A model generated the notes under the pieces. It saw only the letters and a list, made by a program, of their open reading frames with translations. It did no database searches and was not told the origin of the DNA. Shown in pieces: positions 7,341 through 16,798 of a stretch of 64,000 bases of DNA. The number at the start of each line of letters is the position of its first letter. Within the stretch, counting starts at the first letter, position 1. This DNA is from Gilvimarinus sp. DA14. Its GTDB lineage: Bacteria > Pseudomonadota > Gammaproteobacteria > Pseudomonadales > Cellvibrionaceae. A program made the position numbers and the translations under genes. The DNA is taken from positions 2,520,501-2,584,500 of the forward strand of contig NZ_CP100350.1 in NCBI RefSeq assembly GCF_024204685.1, given 5' to 3'.

Positions 7341-8969
7341 ATGCAGCGAATTGCAATTATCGGGAGCGGACCCACGGGCCTTTACACCTTGGCCGGTTTA
7401 ATTGAGTGTGGGGTGCCGTTAAGCATTACGCTTTACGAGTCTCGCAAAGTGGCCGGGGTGGGAATGCCATTTGATGAGCACAACAACCATTCAGTGATGC
7501 TGGCGAATATCGCCAGTATAGAAATTCCGCCTCTGGCATGCTCTTACCTGGATTGGCTGCAAGACCAAAGCCATGTTTTTTTGAGCAAGTACAGGGTAAA
7601 AAAAGAGTCTTTGCATGATCGACAGTTTTTGCCCCGCGTATTACTTGGCCATTATTTTCACAATCAGTTGCAGCGGTTGATTGAGCGAGGCCAAAATAAT
7701 GGTCACCACATTTGTGTGCAAGAGAGTAGTACCGTGGTTGATCTTGACGCACAAAGCTGCTGCAGGCTTTGGGTGGAAGGTCAGGCTGAGCCAGCTGAAT
7801 TTGACTTTATTGTAGTCGCCACTGGGCACTCTTGGCCGTCTGAGTCAAAAAATAAGCCGGGGTACTTTGCAAGCCCTTGGTCTGGGCTAATTGAGAGTGA
7901 TATTCCCGCGGCAAGTATCGGAATCAGGGGCGCGTCGTTAAGTGGCATAGATGCTGCCATGGCGGTGGCTGTTCAGCATGGACACTTTGTGGAACAGAGA
8001 AACAGTACCGAAAACGATTTGCAGTTTAAAGTAAAACCCGCAAGTGTCGACTTAAACATTACGCTAATGTCCCGTTCCGGTATTCTACCCGAAGCTGATT
8101 TTTACTGTCCCATTCCGCACCAGCCGTTAACCATAGCAACCCCTGAGGCGGTTAGCCGAGAGATCGGCGAAACTTCAGAAGGTCTACTGGATCGCGTATT
8201 TTCTCTGATGGTTCGCGAACTCCAACTCAATGCTCCCGAGTGGAGTGAGCGAATTGCACTACAGACACTGAATGCGAATAACTTTCCGGATGCCTACTTT
8301 TTATCGCGAAAAGAGCACAACCCGTTTAATTGGGCAAAAAAGAATTTGGACGAGGTTATAGACAATAAAAGAAACCGTCATACGGTCGCTTGGCGTTACA
8401 CGCTACTGCGACTGCACGAAGCTATAGAGCCCGCCGTTACACATTTTAATGCGAAAGATCGCCAGCGCTTTAAGCAGGGGCTAAAGCGGGTGTTCATCGA
8501 TAATTACGCTGCTGTACCGCCCGAGTCAATTCGGCGAATTTTGGCTCTTAGACGTGCGGGCGTCATCGATGTTAAAGCCTTGGGAGACGAGTACGAGTTG
8601 GAAACTCGATCAGGTAAAACGATTATACAAACTGACCACGAGCAACTAAGCTTTGATGTGTTTATCGAAGCGCGAGGGCAGAAAGCGGCTAGTCTGGAGG
8701 ATTTTCCTTTTCCTCGACTGAGAAATCAGTTACTCAAGGAACATTACACTAAACCGCCGATCAACGATGATTTCACTCTTGCTCTCCCAAACAGTCAAGG
8801 CGAGCGCATCGCATTAGTTGCGCTACCTTACCTAATGCCAATCAAGCCTTTTGTCCAAGGCATTACCGTATGCGCCGAAATGGCTGAGGCGGTTAGCAAG
8901 AGTTTTATCGCCAGAATTTCTCAAAGTGATCTAAACGAAAGAAAGTTAGATGGAGTTGCTAATGATTGA
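7341..8969 (+). CDS. FAD/NAD(P)-binding protein (NAD_binding_9-like)
   Basis: A 542-residue soluble flavoprotein-like protein. It opens with a dinucleotide-binding motif IAIIGSGPTGLYTLAGL (residues 4-20) and an acidic residue ending the second strand (LYESRKVAGVG). A second conserved region, FIVVATGHSWP at about 155-165, is typical of FAD-dependent monooxygenase-like folds. The middle contains a helical insert. It resembles the PF13454 group of FAD-NAD(P)-binding proteins of unknown substrate. Its stop overlaps the start of the downstream DUF1622 membrane protein gene by 8 bases, so the two are translationally coupled and may form a membrane redox unit. Substrate and electron partner are unknown. 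Confidence 0.8.
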   Translation: MQRIAIIGSGPTGLYTLAGLIECGVPLSITLYESRKVAGVGMPFDEHNNHSVMLANIASIEIPPLACSYLDWLQDQSHVFLSKYRVKKESLHDRQFLPRVLLGHYFHNQLQRLIERGQNNGHHICVQESSTVVDLDAQSCCRLWVEGQAEPAEFDFIVVATGHSWPSESKNKPGYFASPWSGLIESDIPAASIGIRGASLSGIDAAMAVAVQHGHFVEQRNSTENDLQFKVKPASVDLNITLMSRSGILPEADFYCPIPHQPLTIATPEAVSREIGETSEGLLDRVFSLMVRELQLNAPEWSERIALQTLNANNFPDAYFLSRKEHNPFNWAKKNLDEVIDNKRNRHTVAWRYTLLRLHEAIEPAVTHFNAKDRQRFKQGLKRVFIDNYAAVPPESIRRILALRRAGVIDVKALGDEYELETRSGKTIIQTDHEQLSFDVFIEARGQKAASLEDFPFPRLRNQLLKEHYTKPPINDDFTLALPNSQGERIALVALPYLMPIKPFVQGITVCAEMAEAVSKSFIARISQSDLNERKLDGVAND

Positions 8970-9339
8970 GTTTGTAGAGCCACTTGCCGAATGGGGCGCG
9001 GCTATCATAGAAATAATAGGGATATTAATCATAGTCGTATCATCGGTCTATATATTAGCCTATGGTGCTTTCGAGGTAATTAGAAAGCGCGACTTTACCG
9101 AGATTTATGCTCGCGTCAGAAGTCAGTTGGGGCGGGGTATTCTGCTAGGTCTGGAGCTATTAGTAGCAGCTGATATTATTCATACTGTGGCGGTAGAGCT
9201 AACTTTTACTACCGTAGGCGTGCTGGCCATTATTGTCGTTATTCGCACCTTTCTTAGCTTTACCCTTGATGTAGAGTTAACTGGTCGCTGGCCGTGGCAG
9301 AACGCAACATCTGCAAAAAATCAGCGTCATGTTGAGTAA
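8962..9339 (+). CDS. DUF1622 family membrane protein
   Basis: About 125 residues from the ATG at 8962, chosen because TGGAG lies 6 bases upstream; the ATG at 8950 has no such site. There are three hydrophobic segments (about residues 12-36, 62-80 and 85-102). The loop RVRSQLGRGILLGLELLVAADII, here split by position 55-75, is the hallmark of DUF1622. Its function is unknown. It overlaps the upstream FAD-protein gene by 8 bases, which argues for coupled expression and possibly a joint role. Confidence 0.85.
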   Translation: MIEFVEPLAEWGAAIIEIIGILIIVVSSVYILAYGAFEVIRKRDFTEIYARVRSQLGRGILLGLELLVAADIIHTVAVELTFTTVGVLAIIVVIRTFLSFTLDVELTGRWPWQNATSAKNQRHVE

Positions 9340-9518
9340 GACAAATAGGAAAATAATTGATGTTAGTGGTACACCAATGGGATACAAGCGAAATAAGCCG
9401 CGCTTGTATCCCACAATTTTGAAAATCTCTAAATGCATCCCGTAAAATTTTCGTTCACTTAAATGTGTTTCGCATAAAGCGCGAGTTAACCCCAACACAA
9501 GGCTTGGCTCGCTTTCGT

Positions 9519-9541
9519 GTGAGGCGCAGACAGCGCCTCAC
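9519..9541. terminator. 9-bp perfect hairpin between convergent genes
   Basis: GTGAGGCGC (9519-9527) pairs with GCGCCTCAC (9533-9541) over a five-base loop. It sits between the DUF1622 gene (plus) and the DUF3617 gene (minus, ending 9550). No clear U tract follows on either strand, so it may be a weak or factor-assisted terminator. Confidence 0.45.
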
Positions 9542-9549
9542 TACATGCT

Positions 9550-10098
9550 TTAATGGGGATTGATTTCGCCGCAGTCGCTACTTTGCCATTCGCCCTGGTG
9601 TGCGATGGTCATTTTTTCGGGCCGCCCCTGAAACTCGACGGTGGCGTTGGACTTTCCCGAATAGTGTTTGTCGCCATCAAAGGTGATGCTGCCGTCGGCG
9701 TCCGTATCGCCGCTGCAGATAAAGTGAATGGTGGTACTGTCACCGCTAGTATCGCGCGAGGTCTCTTCGCAGTGGTTATTTTCCATTAGTTTCAGGTTGC
9801 CCTGGGCGGCTTGTTCGGGGGTTAGGCAGGTTTTAAAAGCCTGACTTTTAAAGTCGAAATTCACCCCTCGGGATTTCATCATTTTTTCCATCATCTGCCG
9901 CTGCTCGGCGGGCATGTTCTCCATTTGTTGGCGCAGCTGGGCCATCATTTTCTCCATTTCACCGCTCTCACTGGTGAACTCAATTTTATGCTCCCAGAGG
10001 CCGGGTTTCATTTGTGACTCTGCGCCTTGCGCCAAGCCCGCCGAGAGTAGCAATGCTGCAAGTGTCGTTAACGTCCGAAAGCTGTGATTGGTATTCAT
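9550..10098 (-). CDS. DUF3617 family periplasmic protein
   Basis: A 182-residue protein with a Sec signal peptide (cleavage near residue 25, AQG/AES). Mature domain landmarks of DUF3617: MKPGLWEHKIEF at the start, a methionine-rich segment (EKMMAQLRQQMENMPAEQ...MMEKMMKSRG), a KTCLTPEQA motif, and a paired-cysteine beta region ending in GEWQSSDCG. The Met-rich stretch could bind soft metals such as copper, but this is speculation. The cysteines (TCL, HCEE, FICSG, SDCGE) suggest disulfides. It is probably a single gene; the downstream hairpin at 9519 may end its transcript. Confidence 0.85.
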   Translation of the reverse strand: MNTNHSFRTLTTLAALLLSAGLAQGAESQMKPGLWEHKIEFTSESGEMEKMMAQLRQQMENMPAEQRQMMEKMMKSRGVNFDFKSQAFKTCLTPEQAAQGNLKLMENNHCEETSRDTSGDSTTIHFICSGDTDADGSITFDGDKHYSGKSNATVEFQGRPEKMTIAHQGEWQSSDCGEINPH

Positions 10099-10196
10099 CA
10101 GTGTCGTCCTTTTCGCCAGTGGATTGATCGAGCCAACCTATAAATTCTGCTCCGGTAAATGCGGCCATTTGAATGAAAATTAGCCGCGAGAAGCGA

Positions 10197-10439
10197 TTAT
10201 GCAGTACTGCTGAGTACTGACAATAGTTTATGCACCTGCTGAGTAATTTCGCTGCCCAGTGGGGTGAGGTAGCCGCCATCTGGCTGAGTGACAAGGCCGC
10301 GCTCGTGCAAGCGCTCGGCGGCCGCTACGGTGGCCGGATCGGCGGAATGTCGATGAACTTTTATGCCCTCTTGATTCGACGAGGAAGAAAATAGCGCGAG
10401 CAGGTTCAGTTCGTTTAGCTGGTCTTGTGAAAATGGCAT
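10197..10439 (-). CDS. TIGR02647-like conserved small protein
   Basis: An 80-residue soluble helical protein that closely matches my memory of the TIGR02647 family of Pseudomonas-like bacteria: an N-terminal MPF...LNELNLL, the segment QEGIKVH, then AAERLHERGLVTQPDGGYLTPLG and a helical tail. The last part resembles a winged-helix wing (G-LVTQPDGGYLTPLG), so a DNA-binding or regulatory role is possible but unproven. It lies 98 bases upstream of the DUF3617 gene on the same strand and may share its transcript. It starts with ATG 10439. Confidence 0.8.
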   Translation of the reverse strand: MPFSQDQLNELNLLALFSSSSNQEGIKVHRHSADPATVAAAERLHERGLVTQPDGGYLTPLGSEITQQVHKLLSVLSSTA

Positions 10440-10764
10440 AAGATACCTCTAATTGTTGTGGTGGTATTGGTGCCGTGGTCAGCATCCGCTTAGAGCAGCG
10501 CCTAGAGGTTATAAGAATAGACTGACTTTGCCTAAATGCACTATCAATTAAGCATTGCCAATCCATATTTGTGTGAGGCTATCGACTTACAGTGTGGGTG
10601 CAAGCATGTTTCGACGTGAGCGGTGGACTAGTGAAGGTCTGGAAGCTGAAGCACGCCTGTTGACGAAGCTTAACTTTGAGGGGTTTTTAGCGTTTCTGTC
10701 TGACGCCAATACAGCACAGGAACGGCAAGCCGTTCCTGTGTTTAGGTCGTGCGGTTTAGGTTAA
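10440..10764. other. Intergenic region with one terminator-like hairpin
   Basis: A 325-base gap between the TIGR02647-like gene and the end of the TonB-dependent receptor gene. Apart from the hairpin at 10715-10740 nothing convincing is visible. A short plus-strand frame (10555-10764) runs through the hairpin and has no ribosome binding site. Confidence 0.5.
10715..10740 (-). terminator. 12-bp perfect hairpin after the TonB-dependent receptor
   Basis: CACAGGAACGGC (10715-10726) pairs with GCCGTTCCTGTG (10729-10740). It lies 25 bases past the stop of the receptor gene. There is no long U tract on the minus strand, but position and stem strength favour a terminator. Confidence 0.5.
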
Positions 10765-13020
10765 TCAGTAAAAGCTGTAATTAAATTTCACGTAGGCTGT
10801 TTGCGGCGCGCCCCAGACGGCGTAACCCCAGTCGTCGCCACCGGTGTTTTGGTAGGTGAAGTATTCTTCGTCTAACAGGTTTTTCACCGCACCTGTCACC
10901 GTCCAAGCGCCCGAGCTCCAGGATACCTGGGCATTGGTAATGCCGTAAGCGTCCTGCTTGGACCAGGGGTCATTTTCCAGCTGCAGTTCATGATCGTCCA
11001 CCCAGGTGTAATCTGCCTGCAAGGTCCAGTTGTTTAGATAGTAACGCGCGACCAGATTGGCCGAGATACCGGGAGCCGAGGGCATTTCGTTGCCGTCGAT
11101 TGCGATCTCCTGACCGCCAACATTGGTGATTAAATCTGAGTCAATTTCGGTGTCCAACAGCCCCACACTGGAGATAACTTCAAAATTATCGGTAATGAGG
11201 TAGGTGAGTTCAGCTTCGATACCGCGCCCGCTGACATCACCTAAGTTAGAGATATCCGCAGAGCCTGTGGAGGAGTCCCACAGCTGAGCCTGAAAGTCTT
11301 CCAGCTCGTAGGCGAACGCCGCCAAGTTCAGACGTGCACGGCCACCGGCAAGGGTTGCTTTATAGCCAGCCTCAACGCTGGTCATGGTTTCTTTTTCCAC
11401 CGGCCCAAAGGCGCCCTGGCTGCCGACGTAAGAGCCGTTAAAGCCGCCAGACTTTAAGCCGCTGGATAAGCTGACATAGTAGAGTGTGTTGTCGCTGGGC
11501 GTGTAGTCCAGCCCCAAGCGACCACTAAAGCCCTCTTCGTTAATCGTATCGTTAAAGTATTGGTCGCCATAGTAACTAGGCTCACCACGGTTACTGAGCT
11601 CGGCGCTTTTTTCTTCCCAGGTGTAGCGACCGCCAATGGTTAACGACAGGGTTTGAGTTAAGATTTTATCGATCTGACCAAAAATCGCGTAGGATTCGGT
11701 GTCCTGATCCATATACTCATTGTGCCAGTAGCCGCCAAAGTTATCCGCATCGGTCGTGGTCGGCGCCTGGGTGATCAGGTCGCGATCATCTTTAAAATAG
11801 TAAAGGCCCGATACCCAGTCCATGGTGTCGGTGGCACCGCTGATACGAAGCTCCTGACTGAACTGCTCGGTGTCGGCTTTGTATTGTTCGTCAAACCACA
11901 CCACCGCTGTCGCGTCAAAGTCGTCTTCTAGTAGCTTATCCATTTGCTCCAGCGCGGTAATCGAAGTGATATCAAAGTTGTCGGCGGATATCACCAGTTT
12001 TGCCGAGGCGCCAAAGGTTTCAATTTCTGTTTTGATGCCGCCTGCCGCACCGGAAGATACGTGCTTGGGGCCCCAGCCGCCGGCTTCTTCACGCCCGGTA
12101 CCAGCGCCGTCGATACTGCTGATACACTCGCCGTTCTGAATACGCGACACCGAACAAAAGGTTGTGGTATCGGCCGGGTCCAGATAACCCATGTGCACAA
12201 AGCCGACGGTTTGCTGATCGGCTTCGCTGCCGTGCACATCCAGCAACAAATTTACCCGGTCGGTAAAATCAATCGCCAGTTTGCCACGATAGCCCAAGGT
12301 ATCGGTGGTGCCCAAGTCCTGGCCATCCACTCCATTGGTTTGCCAGCCATCGCTGTCGTTCTTTTTAACCGCAAAACGGCCGCGTACGCTATCGCTCAGG
12401 GGGCCGCTAACCGCACCTTCAAAAATGCGCTGGTTGTAGCTGCCCAGCTGTACGCTCGCATCGGCCTCAAAGCTTTCGGTAGGGTCGTTGGTAATGTGAT
12501 GCACCAAACCGGCGGAGGTATTGCGGCCAAACAGCGTACCCTGTGGCCCGCGCAATACCTCAACGCGCTCTACATCGAACAATTGCATACCCGAACCGGC
12601 CGGATTGCCGCGGTACACTTCATCTACGTATAGTCCTACGGGGGCTTCCCAGGTATCCGCAAAGTTAGATAAACCGATACCGCGCAATGTCATAGAGGGG
12701 CTGGACGCTTCGCCAAAAATGGCAAAGTAATTCATGTTCGGCACGCGCTGGGTAATTTCTATACCGGCTTCCACCCCCATGTTTTCCAGGTCCTCACCGC
12801 TAAATGCCGAAATGGCGATGGCCACATCTTGTGCGCTTTCAGAGCGCTTTTGCGCGGTGACCATCACTTCTTCAATGGCTCGGGGGGTTTTGCGGGGTTC
12901 TTGCGGGGGATCTTGCTGATCCTGTGCGGCGGTGGTACTTGCGTAACTTGCTGCAGCCACAGACGCAGCTGCAATGAACGACATAGACGCATTGCTGCGT
13001 TTAGTCTTCAACATTTTCAT
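10765..13020 (-). CDS. TonB-dependent outer membrane receptor
   Basis: A 751-residue receptor with signal peptide (cleavage near residue 32, TAA/QDQ), a TonB-box-like segment IEEVMVTAQKR at about 49-59, a plug domain with VYRG...VEVLRGPQGTLFGRNTSAG, and a 22-strand-type barrel ending in an aromatic residue (FNYSFY). It would import a large substrate across the outer membrane using TonB energy. The plug start (VMVTAQKRSESAQDVAIAISAF) is typical of the large receptor group common in marine polysaccharide degraders and sphingomonads. No transporter or degradative operon is attached, so the substrate is unknown; an oligosaccharide is plausible given the neighbouring glycan-active genes. Single gene with a 680-base upstream region. 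Confidence 0.92.
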   Translation of the reverse strand: MKMLKTKRSNASMSFIAAASVAAASYASTTAAQDQQDPPQEPRKTPRAIEEVMVTAQKRSESAQDVAIAISAFSGEDLENMGVEAGIEITQRVPNMNYFAIFGEASSPSMTLRGIGLSNFADTWEAPVGLYVDEVYRGNPAGSGMQLFDVERVEVLRGPQGTLFGRNTSAGLVHHITNDPTESFEADASVQLGSYNQRIFEGAVSGPLSDSVRGRFAVKKNDSDGWQTNGVDGQDLGTTDTLGYRGKLAIDFTDRVNLLLDVHGSEADQQTVGFVHMGYLDPADTTTFCSVSRIQNGECISSIDGAGTGREEAGGWGPKHVSSGAAGGIKTEIETFGASAKLVISADNFDITSITALEQMDKLLEDDFDATAVVWFDEQYKADTEQFSQELRISGATDTMDWVSGLYYFKDDRDLITQAPTTTDADNFGGYWHNEYMDQDTESYAIFGQIDKILTQTLSLTIGGRYTWEEKSAELSNRGEPSYYGDQYFNDTINEEGFSGRLGLDYTPSDNTLYYVSLSSGLKSGGFNGSYVGSQGAFGPVEKETMTSVEAGYKATLAGGRARLNLAAFAYELEDFQAQLWDSSTGSADISNLGDVSGRGIEAELTYLITDNFEVISSVGLLDTEIDSDLITNVGGQEIAIDGNEMPSAPGISANLVARYYLNNWTLQADYTWVDDHELQLENDPWSKQDAYGITNAQVSWSSGAWTVTGAVKNLLDEEYFTYQNTGGDDWGYAVWGAPQTAYVKFNYSFY

Positions 13021-13703
13021 AGCTATTCCCTTTAGGTTTCCAACTCGTCCAGCCTCTACTGTAAAGACATTAAAGCGGTTAATTGATTTTAGTCAGTGTT
13101 ATAACCAATTTTGGTCACACATAGGTTTAGTACGTTTTGTAGGTAATATCCAACTTCTGCTGCAGATAGCCGCAAACGCCCCCAATACTCAGATTTATAA
13201 TTTAAAACCAAAATACGCCACTGACATGACCGACCCGGTAACGCACATATCAGGCCAATGCATTGGCCAAGGTTATTATTCGTTCGGAAAGATTTGCGAA
13301 AAGTCTGTCGATCAAAAAGTGGGGATTGCGCTTGAGGCCGGGCGTTGGGCGCTATCAGACATTAAAGATGTTGCTAGCAATTTATATAGTAAGGGTCGTT
13401 TTTTCTAACACTAAACTATCTATTTTTTGAAAGCTTCTGCCCAGCATTGGGGCAGAAAACGATGGGTTTGCATTCATCTGTTACAGGCACTGATTCGTAA
13501 AATCGGCGACTAATGTGTTAAGCATCAATTGGCGCATCGAAATAAAAAATTTAATTCACCGTAGATTGCGTTTGCGGATAACTATTTGCTGAACGCGTGC
13601 AGAGTGTAACTATCTATTAGGTAATGGTATTGGCAATAGCGACTTGACCTAGCCTGATAACTGCAAAAGGGCCCACCGATAACATGGGCCCCTGAAGTAT
13701 TTT
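13021..13703. other. Long intergenic region upstream of the TonB-dependent receptor
   Basis: Holds the promoter of the minus-strand receptor gene, and at the far end the terminator of the esterase gene. A plus-strand frame ending at 13408 overlaps the receptor start and lacks a ribosome binding site, so I do not call it. No clear operator was found. Confidence 0.5.
13665..13691 (-). terminator. Intrinsic terminator of the esterase gene
   Basis: On the minus strand GGGCCCA (13691-13685) pairs with TGGGCCC (13675-13669), followed by TTTT. It lies 12 bases past the stop codon of the alpha/beta hydrolase gene. Confidence 0.7.
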
Positions 13704-14645
13704 TCAGTCAGCGGCGACCAAAAACTTATTCACATCCAGCCAGTGCATAAACGCATCAAACCATTTATTACTGGTTCGATCTGGATTTCCCAAGCCGAAT
13801 CCGTGACCGCCATTTTGGTATAAATGAAATTCTACGGGAACGCCCGCTTCATACCAGCTTTGAATCAAACCAAACTGGCCATGGAAAAGAAAATCATCGG
13901 ACGCAATCGCCGCAAACATTGGCGGTGCATTCGCGGGAACATCCACCGAATTCATACCGCCGTAGATAGGACCAATAAAAGCCAGGTCGACTTTTTTAGA
14001 ATTGAGTGTGGTGTGCATGGTTAACCCGGCGCCGGCAGAAAAGCCGATCATGCCAATACGTGAAGGATCTACACCCCATTCTTTTTTGCGAGACAAAATT
14101 AGGGCGTAGGCCGCTTCCACGTCTTGCAGTTGGTTAGCAAGATCCCAGCGCGGGCGCTGCGGAGCTTCCTGTTTGTTTTCATCGGTGGATTCAGCAGCCT
14201 CGGCAAAACGCTGATTCATTTGCTGCTCAAAATCTGTTAGCTCTGGCGCAGTGGGTTGCAGACGATACTTCAAAACAAAGGCATTAATACCCTGAGCCGC
14301 CAGCGCTTCGGCGACTTCCCAGCCTTCGTTGCCCATCGATAACCACATAAATCCGCCGCCCGGGGCAACAATTACGGAAGTCCCTGTGGCCTTGGCGGGG
14401 TCAGCCAATACGGGGGTTAAAGTGGCCTTGGTAATATTGCGGGCCATGGGGTCACCCCATTGGCGAAACCAGCTCTCATCGGCGCTTTGGTTTTCTACAC
14501 CGCCTGTATTCAAAGCAATGGCATCAGGCTCTGCCGGTGCTTCCATGGGGTACATTTTGCCGTCTTGAGCATTCGAAACACCGATTGATAGCGAAAACAG
14601 CATGATTAGGGAAGCGAACATCCCTTTGGTTTTTATCTTTAGCAT
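13704..14645 (-). CDS. Secreted alpha/beta hydrolase, acetyl-esterase-like
   Basis: A 313-residue protein with a Sec signal peptide (cleavage near residue 27, SNA/QDG) and an alpha/beta hydrolase core. An oxyanion-loop motif APGGGF occurs around residue 95, nucleophile elbow GFSAGA around 200, a likely acid in ASDDFLF and a catalytic histidine in NGGHGFG near the end. The layout matches BD-FAE/Axe-type esterases that remove acetyl or feruloyl groups from plant polysaccharides such as xylan. The neighbourhood (GH11 xylanase, GH43, beta-helix protein within 10 kb) supports a role in hemicellulose deacetylation, but substrate is inferred. ATG 14645 has GGAGAG 5 bases upstream, and an intrinsic terminator follows. 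Confidence 0.85.
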   Translation of the reverse strand: MLKIKTKGMFASLIMLFSLSIGVSNAQDGKMYPMEAPAEPDAIALNTGGVENQSADESWFRQWGDPMARNITKATLTPVLADPAKATGTSVIVAPGGGFMWLSMGNEGWEVAEALAAQGINAFVLKYRLQPTAPELTDFEQQMNQRFAEAAESTDENKQEAPQRPRWDLANQLQDVEAAYALILSRKKEWGVDPSRIGMIGFSAGAGLTMHTTLNSKKVDLAFIGPIYGGMNSVDVPANAPPMFAAIASDDFLFHGQFGLIQSWYEAGVPVEFHLYQNGGHGFGLGNPDRTSNKWFDAFMHWLDVNKFLVAAD

Positions 14646-14868
14646 TGTTGCTCTCCAGAAATTAGTTATGCGTTATTTTTAGGGCCAAAACCTCGCACCC
14701 CGAATCGCATTATAGTCATACAGACTATAATTGACATAATACTATGGAGAGAAAACACCGACACAGCCATCTAAGCTAATCGAAAGCTCAGGTTTTGCGT
14801 GGTTGGAGTTGAAGAGTAGGGGCACCAAACGGTAGCACTGGCATGCTATCAAAGCCCTCTTAATTGTT

Positions 14869-14896
14869 AATGGCGCCTTATATAAACGGCGCCATT
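14869..14896 (-). terminator. Terminator-like hairpin after ilvD
   Basis: AATGGCGCC (14869-14877) pairs with GGCGCCATT (14888-14896), a perfect 9-bp stem with an AT-rich loop, 20 bases past the ilvD stop. The following minus-strand sequence is AT-rich without a pure U tract. Confidence 0.6.
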
Positions 14897-14916
14897 AGCA
14901 ATCTTATGGTCTGTGA

Positions 14917-16590
14917 CTAAAGCTCTTTATCCGTCACCGCACCCTCCGATGCGGAAGAGACAGTCTTGGCAAATTTAGCCAGTACCCCGCGCGTATAGCG
15001 CGGCGCGGGCCGTTGCCATTTCCCCAGCCGCGCCCGGATTTCCGCGTCGGGAATATTCAGGCTGATCTGAGCGTTTTCGGCATCAATGGTGATTTCATCG
15101 CCGTTTTCGATAATGGCAATGGGGCCGCCATCCATGGCCTCGGGGGTAATGTGCCCCACCACAAACCCGTGGCTGCCGCCGGAAAAGCGCCCGTCGGTAA
15201 TCAGGGCAACGTCATTGCCAAGGCCTTTACCCATAACCGCCGAGGTGGGGCTGAGCATTTCGCGCATGCCTGGGCCTCCACGCGGGCCTTCGTAGCGAAT
15301 GACGATAACATCGCCCTTAACCACAGCGCCGCCCAAAATGGCCTCTAGCGCTTCTTCTTCGGAATGGAAGACCCGAGCGCTGCCGGTAAACACTAAACCC
15401 TCTTTGCCGGTGATTTTCGCCACCGCGCCCTCGGGAGCCAAATTGCCTTTAAGGATAACCAGATGGCTGGTAGCTTTAATGGCGTTATCAAAATCTTTAA
15501 TGATTTGTTGCTCCGCCGGGTAGGGCTTAACACCGGCCAGGTTCTCGGCCAGGGTTTTGCCGGTGACGGTCAGGCAATCGCCGTGCAGCAGGCCTTTGTC
15601 CAACAGCATTTTCATTAGCGGCTGAATGCCACCTACCGCGATCAGCTCGGACATCATGTACTGACCACTGGGGCGCAGGTCGGCCAGGACAGGCACACGT
15701 TGACCAATGCGCACAAAATCATCCAGCGTGAGCGGCACATCCACCGCGTGAGCCATGGCCAACAGGTGCAGCACGGCATTGGTCGAGCCACCCAGGGCGA
15801 TGGTGACGGTAATGGCGTTTTCAAACGCCTTGTGGGTCATGATATCGGTGGGCTTGATGTCCTGCTCCAAAAGCTCCAGCACTGCAGCGCCGGCGCGGCG
15901 GCAGTCTTCGGCTTTGGAGGATGACACTGCCTCTTGCGCCGAGCTGTCCGGCAGGCTCATGCCCAGCGCCTCAATGGCCGAAGCCATGGTGTTGGCGGTG
16001 TACATGCCGCCGCAGGAGCCGGGGCCGGGGATGGCGGTTTCTTCAATCTGCTTAACCGCAATGGTCGATAAATCGCCCCGGGCGTGCTGCCCCACTGCCT
16101 CAAACACTGAAACGATATCGGTATGATTGGCGCCGGGTTTAATGGTGCCGCCATAGACAAACACCGAGGGACGATTGAGCCGCGCCAAACCGATCATGCA
16201 GCCGGGCATGTTTTTATCGCAGCCGCCAATAGCCACCAGCCCGTCAAAGCCCTCGCATCCGGCGACTGTTTCGATAGAGTCAGCAATCACCTCGCGCGAT
16301 ACCAGCGAGTACTTCATGCCTTCCGTGCCATTGGAAATACCGTCGGAAATGGTAATGGTGTTAAACACCACGCCTTTGCCGCCCGCTTGGTCGGCGCCAG
16401 CGCAGGCTTCATCCGCTAATTTGTCGATATGCATGTTGCAAGGGGTGACCATGCTCCAGGTCGAGGCAATACCCACCTGCGGCTTTTTAAAGTCATCGTC
16501 ATTAAATCCCACCGCTCGCAGCATGGCGCGGGCGGGTGTCTTTTCAATACCGTCGACGACTTTGGATGAGTATTTGCGCTTATCGGTCAT
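14917..16590 (-). CDS. ilvD: Dihydroxy-acid dehydratase
   Basis: IlvD dehydrates 2,3-dihydroxy-isovalerate and -methylvalerate to 2-oxo acids in valine and isoleucine biosynthesis. Signatures: CNMH near the N-terminus, [14 protein letters not shown] and [14 protein letters not shown] supplying iron-sulfur cysteines, a Mg-binding region, and [17 protein letters not shown] near the C-terminus. At about 557 residues from ATG 16590 (ribosome binding site TGGGG upstream) it belongs to the shorter type, which commonly carries a 2Fe-2S cluster, rather than the longer E. coli type. A longer frame back to 16638 adds a stretch without typical sequence. It stands alone, not beside other ilv genes. The downstream hairpin at 14869 likely ends the transcript. 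Confidence 0.96.
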   Translation of the reverse strand: MTDKRKYSSKVVDGIEKTPARAMLRAVGFNDDDFKKPQVGIASTWSMVTPCNMHIDKLADEACAGADQAGGKGVVFNTITISDGISNGTEGMKYSLVSREVIADSIETVAGCEGFDGLVAIGGCDKNMPGCMIGLARLNRPSVFVYGGTIKPGANHTDIVSVFEAVGQHARGDLSTIAVKQIEETAIPGPGSCGGMYTANTMASAIEALGMSLPDSSAQEAVSSSKAEDCRRAGAAVLELLEQDIKPTDIMTHKAFENAITVTIALGGSTNAVLHLLAMAHAVDVPLTLDDFVRIGQRVPVLADLRPSGQYMMSELIAVGGIQPLMKMLLDKGLLHGDCLTVTGKTLAENLAGVKPYPAEQQIIKDFDNAIKATSHLVILKGNLAPEGAVAKITGKEGLVFTGSARVFHSEEEALEAILGGAVVKGDVIVIRYEGPRGGPGMREMLSPTSAVMGKGLGNDVALITDGRFSGGSHGFVVGHITPEAMDGGPIAIIENGDEITIDAENAQISLNIPDAEIRARLGKWQRPAPRYTRGVLAKFAKTVSSASEGAVTDKEL

Positions 16591-16740
16591 GGCTACCCCA
16601 TTAACATTGAACGTAAATTTAGAAGGCCTTGTGAGCATAGCTTACAGGACTTGAGCTTTCGCAAAACAGGGGGCAGGTTAATGGCTAGATGATGTGCCTA
16701 AGAGAGAAGCTGTTAGCACCACACATATTGAGATGACATA

Positions 16741-16768
16741 AAAAAAGCGGCCCCATAAGAGGCCGCTT
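16741..16768 (-). terminator. Intrinsic terminator of the chitinase gene
   Basis: On the minus strand an 8-bp stem AAGCGGCC/GGCCGCTT (16768-16745) is followed by a run of seven T residues counting the stem end. It lies about 30 bases past the chitinase stop. Confidence 0.85.
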
Positions 16769-16798
16769 AGGTTGCAGTGAACTAGCACTTGTTGACGA

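Noticed and set aside
10555-10764. Plus-strand 69-codon frame after the TIGR02647-like gene
   Set aside because: It runs through a perfect terminator-like hairpin and lacks a ribosome binding site.
11944-12633. 229-codon open frame opposite the TonB-dependent receptor gene
   Set aside because: Shadow of the receptor coding sequence caused by codon bias.
12974-13408. Plus-strand 144-codon frame
   Set aside because: It overlaps the start of the TonB-dependent receptor gene, has no ribosome binding site and no recognisable domain; the non-overlapping part is only about 60 codons.
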